From Clostridiales bacterium DTU023 (GTDB lineage Bacteria > Bacillota > Clostridia > Saccharofermentanales > DTU023), in NCBI GenBank assembly GCA_001512945.1, contig LFTF01000047.1:12955-19673 (forward strand): a stretch of 6,719 bases of DNA, given 5' to 3'. Numbering within the stretch: position 1 is the first letter of the stretch; each line of letters begins with the position of its first letter. The notes beneath the pieces are model-generated. The model worked only from the letters and a program-made list of their open reading frames with translations, had not been told where the DNA came from and searched no databases. Below, in pieces: positions 1 to 4,026 of this stretch. A program made the translations under genes and the position numbers.

Positions 1-36
1 TCACAAAAGCTCGTTACTCTCTTTGGGCTTGAGATT

Positions 37-351
37 TTAGCTTTCTTCGCAATGCTCGCCCGTCATTTCACGCCACGATCTCAAATCACTTGCGTATTCT
101 TTTTGTTGCTGTGTCAGATAATCTGTCAATGAATTCTTTTTTGGATCTTCTCGCCAAATTTTCATCCATTCGTAGACTGTCGCGAATGGCGCAATTTCCC
201 ATCTGCGGTATTCGCTATCTAGACCTTCACGCCAATCTTCGACGAAATCGTAACTTTCCAGCTTATCGGTATACCGCTCACACCACTCTTCGTCTTTTAC
301 CGTGCGCAACAAATCTTCTATCTTTTTTCTTCCTTTTGCGCTCTCAATCAT
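37..351 (-). CDS. Hypothetical acidic, Trp-rich small protein (104 aa)
   Basis: I do not recognise this family. The product is 104 residues, soluble in appearance, with no signal peptide or membrane segment. It is rich in Glu, Asp, Arg and Lys and has six tryptophans (W23, W40, W51, W62, W66, W93). The middle part (about 50-70, RRWEIAPFATVYEWMKIWRE) looks like an amphipathic, aromatic helical core, and the N-terminal 30 residues are also probably helical. It has a good ribosome binding site: on the minus strand AAAAGGGGG ends 4 nt before the ATG at 351, and no better upstream start is apparent. A TATAAT on the minus strand (445-450) could be its -10, but no convincing -35 was found. It lies on the same strand as the ferritin-like gene but 390 bp downstream of it, so it is probably transcribed separately. 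The RBS and coherent composition suggest a real gene; the function is unknown. Confidence 0.7.
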   Translation of the reverse strand: MIESAKGRKKIEDLLRTVKDEEWCERYTDKLESYDFVEDWREGLDSEYRRWEIAPFATVYEWMKIWREDPKKNSLTDYLTQQQKEYASDLRSWREMTGEHCEES

Positions 352-444
352 TCTTCCCCCTTTTCTTAGCGTTTTAATAATGAGATGCCCTACGCTATGC
401 TGTAAGGGCTTTGTTCGTAATTACAAATGCTTGGTATTGACCCT

Positions 445-450
445 ATTATA
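445..450 (-). promoter_or_regulatory. Candidate -10 element for the 104-aa gene
   Basis: The minus strand reads TATAAT exactly at this place, about 94 nt before the ATG at 351. No good -35 hexamer is found 16-18 nt further upstream, and there is no TG extended motif. This is only a possible promoter. Confidence 0.25.
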
Positions 451-504
451 CGCCTTCTCAGTTTATGGGCGTTACAGGCATTCTAGCCAATGTTCTGAAT
501 GCAT

Positions 505-531
505 ATAACTAACCCTCAGGCGTTTAGTTAT
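505..531. repeat. Perfect 8-bp inverted repeat with 11-nt loop
   Basis: ATAACTAA (505-512) is followed by its exact reverse complement TTAGTTAT (524-531). The 11-nt loop contains a small CCTCAGG palindrome (514-520). The stem is AT-rich and has no following T-run on the plus strand, so it is not a typical terminator. Its function is unknown. Confidence 0.45.
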
Positions 532-568
532 TTATGTGTATAGCTCTATGATACTACATTGCTGTTTT

Positions 569-599
569 GGGCTTCCTATTTGCTGGCAAACCAAAGCCC
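569..599. repeat. Nested hairpin
   Basis: GGGCTT (569-574) pairs with AAGCCC (594-599). Inside the loop, TTTG (579-582) pairs with CAAA (587-590) around CTGG. The structure could fold on either strand. It has no U-tract and no gene assignment. Confidence 0.4.
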
Positions 600-741
600 C
601 CATACCACACTGATACAGAGGCTTTCGCTTGGATTATGCTCTTGTTTGTCTCGCCGTTGCCGTGTTACTTATTTCCTTATCAAGAACTTTGAAAGCATTT
701 AGGTGTTTAAGCGTCAAAGCAACATTGGCAACAAGATGAGG

Positions 742-1047
742 TTATTGCTTGAGTTTTTTAATCTCTGCCTCTACTTCTTTGGCGCCTTCATCGTAGAATT
801 TCTCCTCATCAGGGGCGAGTTCCTTGAGCAATCTCAAAAACTCACCCGCGTGAACTCTTTCTTCATCAGCAATATCCTTCAGCACTTCTATTGCAAGTTT
901 ATTGTCAGTCGATTCAGCTAATTGCATGTAAAGTTGCACTGCTTCGTATTCCGCGGCAATCATAAATCGTATGGATCTAATAAGTTCCTGGTCGCTAATC
1001 TTTTTATCTTTCGCAAGTCCAGCAAAAGGATTTCCAAAATCAGGCAT
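742..1047 (-). CDS. Encapsulated-ferritin-type (EncFtn) ferritin-like protein
   Basis: This 101-residue protein is predicted to oxidise and handle iron at a di-iron ferroxidase centre. It matches the encapsulated-ferritin/rubrerythrin-like family: two long helices carry E33 (in AAEYEA), E63 and H66 (in DEERVHAGEF), which correspond to the E-E-H ligands of EncFtn. Family members form dimers around shared iron, often inside an encapsulin nanocompartment. They occur either as stand-alone cargo or fused to the shell N-terminus, as in Pyrococcus. This copy is stand-alone. It ends in a Lys/Glu-rich helix (EVEAEIKKLKQ) and lacks a recognisable targeting tail of the LTVGSL type. No shell gene is visible nearby: the next gene downstream is an unrelated 104-aa protein 390 bp away. 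The start is fixed by GAGGAGGT at 1054-1061, 6 nt before the ATG. It is divergent from the GntR regulator. The family call is firm; encapsulation is uncertain. Confidence 0.92.
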   Translation of the reverse strand: MPDFGNPFAGLAKDKKISDQELIRSIRFMIAAEYEAVQLYMQLAESTDNKLAIEVLKDIADEERVHAGEFLRLLKELAPDEEKFYDEGAKEVEAEIKKLKQ

Positions 1048-1053
1048 TCTATT

Positions 1054-1061
1054 ACCTCCTC
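1054..1061 (-). promoter_or_regulatory. Strong ribosome binding site of ferritin-like gene
   Basis: The minus strand reads GAGGAGGT, ending 6 nt before the ATG at 1047. This near-perfect Shine-Dalgarno sequence fixes the start and predicts efficient translation. Confidence 0.9.
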
Positions 1062-1068
1062 AATAATT

Positions 1069-1086
1069 ATGGAGCTGTTGCTCCAT
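1069..1086 (-). promoter_or_regulatory. Leader hairpin upstream of ferritin-like gene
   Basis: ATGGAGC (1069-1075) and GCTCCAT (1080-1086) form a perfect 7-bp stem closed by a 4-nt loop (AACA on the minus strand). On the ferritin mRNA it would end 7 nt before the Shine-Dalgarno sequence. It does not cover the SD, so it may stabilise the 5' leader or serve as a protein-binding site. That role is inferred. Confidence 0.45.
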
Positions 1087-1148
1087 TGGGTTTGTGGTAG
1101 TCGTTGCTTTCGCAGTTTATGTTTTCCATTTGTTGGCCTCGTTCCGCT

Positions 1149-1164
1149 TTATCATTTTTAATAA
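1149..1164 (-). promoter_or_regulatory. Weak AT-rich palindrome, possible Fur/PerR-family site
   Basis: The minus strand reads TTATTAAAAATGATAA about 100 nt upstream of the ferritin-like start. It is an imperfect dyad loosely like the PerR box TTATAATNATTATAA, and it overlaps the region where the ferritin promoter would be expected. The match is poor and rests partly on the iron-related gene beside it. Confidence 0.15.
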
Positions 1165-1251
1165 AGAGAATGTTGCGAACTGCAAGACCTTATACGTATC
1201 GTTAATTATACTTCTATTACTTCACAATTTCCCCGATTTTTTCCAAACCTA

Positions 1252-1280
1252 TTGACAAATGGAGGGAAACATCGTAATTT
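1252..1280 (+). promoter_or_regulatory. Predicted promoter of the regulator-ABC operon
   Basis: A consensus -35 TTGACA lies at 1252-1257. With the optimal 17-nt spacer the -10 would be TAATTT at 1275-1280, which matches only three of six consensus positions. Transcription would start near 1287, giving a leader of about 48 nt to the ATG at 1335. The weak -10 fits a low basal, regulated promoter, and the operator-like repeat sits over the predicted start site. Confidence 0.5.
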
Positions 1281-1281
1281 A

Positions 1282-1306
1282 TGTGTATTAGCTGACATAG
1301 TACAGT
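1282..1306 (+). promoter_or_regulatory. Predicted YtrA-type operator
   Basis: TGTGTA (1282-1287) and TACAGT (1301-1306) are separated by exactly 13 nt. The operator reported for B. subtilis YtrA is AGTGTA-N13-TACACT, so each half-site matches at five of six positions and the spacing is identical. The inner dyad extends further (TGTATTA against TAGTACA). It lies just downstream of the predicted -10 and 28 nt before the start of a YtrA-subfamily gene, as expected for an autorepressor that blocks transcription initiation. Confidence 0.65.
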
Positions 1307-1334
1307 TGAAACGCAGCAACGGGAGGAACACGCC

Positions 1335-1721
1335 ATGGTCTATCCGGAGATCAATCTCCAAAGCGGTGTACCGCTTTATCAACAATTGAAACGCTCGTAC
1401 CACCGCATGGCTGCCCTTGGTCTGATCAAACCGAACGAGCAACTCCCGTCGGTTAGGCAGCTCGCCATGGAGCTCGGAATCAATCCCAATACCGTTCAAA
1501 AAGCCTACCGTGAATTGGAACAGGAAAATTTGATCTATGCGGTTCCGGGCAAAGGTAATTTCCTCGCCGATCATGAAACAGACAAGCGCGTCGAAAAAGA
1601 AGAAATTCTGTATCATTTCCAAGCGGCGTCTCGCGTGGCTTGGATCGCGGGCATTTCATCACAGACTCTGCACGACATGCTTGACGGCTGTCTCCACGGG
1701 AACCGTCAAAAAACCGACTAG
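1335..1721 (+). CDS. GntR-family transcriptional regulator, YtrA subfamily
   Basis: This 128-residue DNA-binding protein is the likely repressor of its own operon. Residues about 13-78 form the GntR winged helix-turn-helix: LPSVRQLAMELGINPNTVQKA holds the HTH with the recognition helix at about 50-62, and GKGNFLA (72-78) is the wing. The C-terminal part is only about 50 residues, with no FadR- or UTRA-type ligand domain. This short architecture defines the YtrA subfamily, which typically controls adjacent ABC transporters. GGGAGG at 1321-1326 lies 8 nt before the ATG. The ABC ATPase gene follows after 122 bp. A matching operator candidate lies upstream at 1282-1306. In B. subtilis, YtrA responds to some cell-wall-active antibiotics; the inducer here is unknown. 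Family assignment is very secure, but orthology to ytrA itself is not proven. Confidence 0.95.
   Translation: MVYPEINLQSGVPLYQQLKRSYHRMAALGLIKPNEQLPSVRQLAMELGINPNTVQKAYRELEQENLIYAVPGKGNFLADHETDKRVEKEEILYHFQAASRVAWIAGISSQTLHDMLDGCLHGNRQKTD
1681..1709 (+). repeat. Hairpin in the 3' end of the regulator gene
   Basis: TTGACGG (1681-1687) and CCGTCAA (1703-1709) form a perfect 7-bp stem. Within the loop, TCTC (1691-1694) can pair with GGGA (1698-1701), allowing one wobble. It is followed by A residues rather than T, so it is not an intrinsic terminator on the plus strand. It might affect mRNA stability between regulator and transporter, or it may be chance within coding sequence. Confidence 0.3.
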
Positions 1722-1825
1722 AGTTCACCGCAAACCACAGGCAATACACGGGATCATAGGTGACCTCGTTTCGAGCGGAAAGGCAGTACAATTTAATGAC
1801 AAATCATGTTGATACAAATACAGTC

Positions 1826-1832
1826 GAGGAGG
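1826..1832 (+). promoter_or_regulatory. Ribosome binding site deciding the ATPase start
   Basis: GAGGAGG lies 11 nt before the ATG at 1844. The open frame reaches back to a GTG at 1760 and an ATG at 1796, but neither has a comparable site at good distance. 1844 is therefore preferred, although the spacing is somewhat long. Confidence 0.75.
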
Positions 1833-1843
1833 ATTTCATCCCC

Positions 1844-2785
1844 ATGAACACTTCGAACGCGATGACAGACGAACAGACACCCATCTTGACGGCTGAAAAC
1901 CTAAGCAAACACTTTGGCGCCATCCGTGCGCTCGATCAAATATCGTGTCATATCTCGGGGTCCTCCATTTTCGGATTAATCGGTTCCAACGGTGCCGGTA
2001 AGTCCACCTTTCTCAGACTTGCTGCAGGCGTATACAAGCCTACTGCCGGGAAGATGCTCTACAGGGGTGAACCGATCTACGAGAACGCCCCCGCCAAACA
2101 GGAAATCCTGTTCGTCGCCGATCAGCCGTATTTTCACTTTGACACTTTGAAAAAAATGGCACGGCTCTACCGATCACTTTATCTCGCATGGGATCAGGCG
2201 CTTTACGAGGAACTGCTCCACATCTTTCCGTTGAAAGAAGATGATCGCCTAGATCGGATGTCCAAAGGCATGCAACGGCAAGCCGCCGTGCTCCTCGCGA
2301 TCGCAGCCAATCCCAAACTTTTACTGATGGATGAGGCGTTCGATGGTTTGGATCCAGTAATGAGGCAAAATCTTAAACGTGTGCTGGCACGACAAGTCAC
2401 TGATCGCGAGATGACTGTCATCATCGCGTCACAGAACTTGCGAGAACTGGAAGACTTCTGTGATCACGTCGGTTTGCTCCACGAGGGCGGTCTCCTTTTT
2501 GTTGAAGAGCTCGACAAACTTCGTCTCAGCATTGTCAAAGTCCAGGTGGCTTTCCCTGAACCCGTATCCGAAACTCAACTGCGAGAGCTCGGCCTCACTA
2601 TCCTCCAATACAGAACAAGAGGCTCGCTGGTCGAAATACTGGCGCGCAATTCCGAGCAGGAGATCAGGCAAATCATGGATAAAATGCAACCCCTACTCCT
2701 CGATGTGCTTCCGCTTTCTTTGGAAGAAGTATTTATCTACGAACTCAGCTTGAAATCATACGCAGTGAGCGAGCTTCTCGCATGA
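1844..2785 (+). CDS. ABC transporter ATP-binding protein, with Gln in place of H-loop His
   Basis: This 313-residue cytoplasmic ATPase should energise the membrane proteins encoded downstream. Motifs from the chosen start are: Walker A GSNGAGKST (47-55), Q-loop Q94 (VADQPYF), signature SKGMQ (140-144, an accepted variant of LSGGQ), Walker B LLLMDE (159-164) with catalytic E164, and D-loop GLDP (168-171). The H-loop position reads ASQN at 195-198, so Q197 replaces the usual histidine; relatives commonly read SSHNLRELED here. Residues from about 220 form the C-terminal accessory segment seen in ABC-2-type exporter ATPases (LSLEEVFIYEL near the end). It sits between a YtrA-type regulator and two permease genes, with 28 bp to the next gene, so all are probably cotranscribed. 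A longer start at GTG 1760 is open but poorly supported. The nearest functional analogue is B. subtilis YtrB; the transported substrate is unknown. Confidence 0.93.
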   Translation: MNTSNAMTDEQTPILTAENLSKHFGAIRALDQISCHISGSSIFGLIGSNGAGKSTFLRLAAGVYKPTAGKMLYRGEPIYENAPAKQEILFVADQPYFHFDTLKKMARLYRSLYLAWDQALYEELLHIFPLKEDDRLDRMSKGMQRQAAVLLAIAANPKLLLMDEAFDGLDPVMRQNLKRVLARQVTDREMTVIIASQNLRELEDFCDHVGLLHEGGLLFVEELDKLRLSIVKVQVAFPEPVSETQLRELGLTILQYRTRGSLVEILARNSEQEIRQIMDKMQPLLLDVLPLSLEEVFIYELSLKSYAVSELLA

Positions 2786-2813
2786 CAAAGCAATCAGAAA
2801 AGGAGCTCAAACA

Positions 2814-3989
2814 ATGACCGGTTTTCGCAAAGACCATGTCCCTGATACCGCAGGCAAGCGCTCGCCCAAAGTGGGCTGGGTATACACGCAATCGTTAGCG
2901 CGCACGCGCGCATTGACGCTGTTCTTGCTTTTCCTGTTTCTCTTGGCGATGCCCATCGCGCTCCTGATTATCGGGAAACACAATTACCTCGCCATGGCAG
3001 CTACGCCAACCTTCAATTCTTCTTTGTCGCTTTGGGATCATCTGAATCCGGTGCTCTTCCCGCTTCACATCATCATCGCAATACTCTCCTTGGTCGCCGT
3101 TTTGGTGCTGAGTAGCGCCCATTTCCGTTATCTCTATCAACAAAACGCAGTCGATATAGAAACAAGCATGCCCTTCAACAGTAACAGGCAATTTGCTGGT
3201 CGGGCACTCGCTCTTCTTACAAGTCTTCTATTCATTTACATCGCCAATGCAGCCGCCACGGGAATCGTATTTGCCAGCTGGGGAATCTTCAGTCATTTCA
3301 GCTCATACCTATCCTTGTATGTAAAAATGTTCGCCTCTACCATTCAGTTGTCAGCTTTTAGTCTGGTATTGCTCGTGCTGTCAGGCACACTTTTCGACGC
3401 TGTTTTGCTGAATGTAGGCATTCAGATCACGTGGATAGTATCCATGATCCACATCTTGGGGATCACGGACCGGTTGAATGAGTCACCCACAGATGCCCTG
3501 TGGCTTTTGACCCCTTCGGCAGGCTTATTCACGACTATGCTGTGGCCTCTCCCGATCTGGCAACCGTTAGTGTTAATTGTGTTCTGGACTACCATGGCGT
3601 GGCTTTTCTTCCGAAATCGTCCCGCTGAGCGTGCCGGTGTCCGTAACGGCCGCCTGAGCTGGTACTTGGCTGTGCAGCCATTGTTCGCTCTCTTCGGGGG
3701 AGTCACACTGGCGCGATTCCTCCACGAACTGTTCGCAACCAACGATGCATTCTTGCAATCACCCGTTTTTTATATCGGCCTTGTCCTGGGTGCGCTCCTC
3801 GGGCAGTTTGTCTCGTCTGTTGTAGCCGGAAAACCGCTACATAAGCGCACGCAAGAAAGCTCTACTGGAGCCCAACTCCGCGCCCCTATACTGCGCGAGT
3901 TAATGATGAGTGTCCTAGGGATCGTCCTATTTGCGATTATTACTGCCATTGTTTGGGTGAGTATCACACCGGATATCGTTACCTGGTAA
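2814..3989 (+). CDS. ABC-2-type transporter permease subunit
   Basis: This is a 391-residue polytopic membrane protein with roughly 8-9 hydrophobic segments, including about 33-54, 80-101, 131-155, 174-216 (probably two), 248-267, 284-306, 318-338 and 364-385. The N-terminal 30 residues are basic and cytoplasmic. After the second segment, residues 103-130 (HFRYLYQQNAVDIETSMPFN... followed by R125 and R130) match the pattern in this permease group, where a YLY...VD..HSLP-like loop probably contacts the ATPase. AAAAGGAG ends 8 nt before the ATG. The gene lies 28 bp after the ATPase and 37 bp before a second permease. It is likely one half of the translocation channel. The substrate cannot be read from the sequence, and YtrC/YtrD of B. 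subtilis are only distant analogues. Confidence 0.85.
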   Translation: MTGFRKDHVPDTAGKRSPKVGWVYTQSLARTRALTLFLLFLFLLAMPIALLIIGKHNYLAMAATPTFNSSLSLWDHLNPVLFPLHIIIAILSLVAVLVLSSAHFRYLYQQNAVDIETSMPFNSNRQFAGRALALLTSLLFIYIANAAATGIVFASWGIFSHFSSYLSLYVKMFASTIQLSAFSLVLLVLSGTLFDAVLLNVGIQITWIVSMIHILGITDRLNESPTDALWLLTPSAGLFTTMLWPLPIWQPLVLIVFWTTMAWLFFRNRPAERAGVRNGRLSWYLAVQPLFALFGGVTLARFLHELFATNDAFLQSPVFYIGLVLGALLGQFVSSVVAGKPLHKRTQESSTGAQLRAPILRELMMSVLGIVLFAIITAIVWVSITPDIVTW

Positions 3990-4026
3990 GGAAAGCAGAA
4001 CAGAAATTGACAGGGAAAATAAAAAA

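Larger units (their letters stand above)
352..741. other. Gene-free interval with several inverted repeats
   Basis: No reading frame here has a convincing ribosome binding site or protein-like composition. The interval separates the 104-aa gene from the ferritin-like gene. It contains perfect inverted repeats at 478-483/497-502 (GCATTC/GAATGC), 505-512/524-531 (ATAACTAA/TTAGTTAT) and 569-574/594-599 (GGGCTT/AAGCCC, enclosing TTTG/CAAA at 579-582/587-590). A sequence resembling the YtrA-type operator lies at 535-560. The 445-450 hexamer reads TATAAT on the minus strand. I see no clear U-tailed terminator directly after the ferritin-like stop codon. The interval could hold an untranslated leader, a small RNA or decayed sequence; none of these can be decided by eye. 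Confidence 0.5.

Noticed and set aside
437..450. TTGACC followed by TATTATA on the plus strand
   Set aside because: The hexamers are only a few bases apart, so they cannot act as -35 and -10, and no plus-strand gene follows.
90..508. Plus-strand open frames opposite and beyond the 104-aa gene
   Set aside because: They have low-complexity Phe/Leu/Ser/Arg composition and no convincing SD. They are best explained as shadows of the minus-strand gene and non-coding DNA.
717..732. Direct repeat GCAAC-ATTG-GCAAC downstream of the ferritin-like gene
   Set aside because: It has two very short units only, with no array, spacer regularity or mobile-element hallmarks.
1205..1210. TATAAT on the minus strand as the ferritin promoter -10
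   Set aside because: The hexamer 17 nt upstream is GGGAAA, which is not a -35, and the leader would be about 155 nt. The ferritin promoter remains unassigned.
1206..1622. Minus-strand 138-codon open frame
   Set aside because: It overlaps the clear GntR gene and its promoter on the opposite strand and has no SD or recognisable protein features.
1760..1843. In-frame upstream extension of the ATPase from GTG 1760 or ATG 1796
   Set aside because: It has no good SD at the right distance. The added residues are not ABC-like, and the GAGGAGG site supports ATG 1844.
2898..2911. GCGCGC-AC-GCGCGC near-palindrome
   Set aside because: It encodes part of the permease N-terminus (ARTRA) in frame, and there is no reason to give it a separate role.
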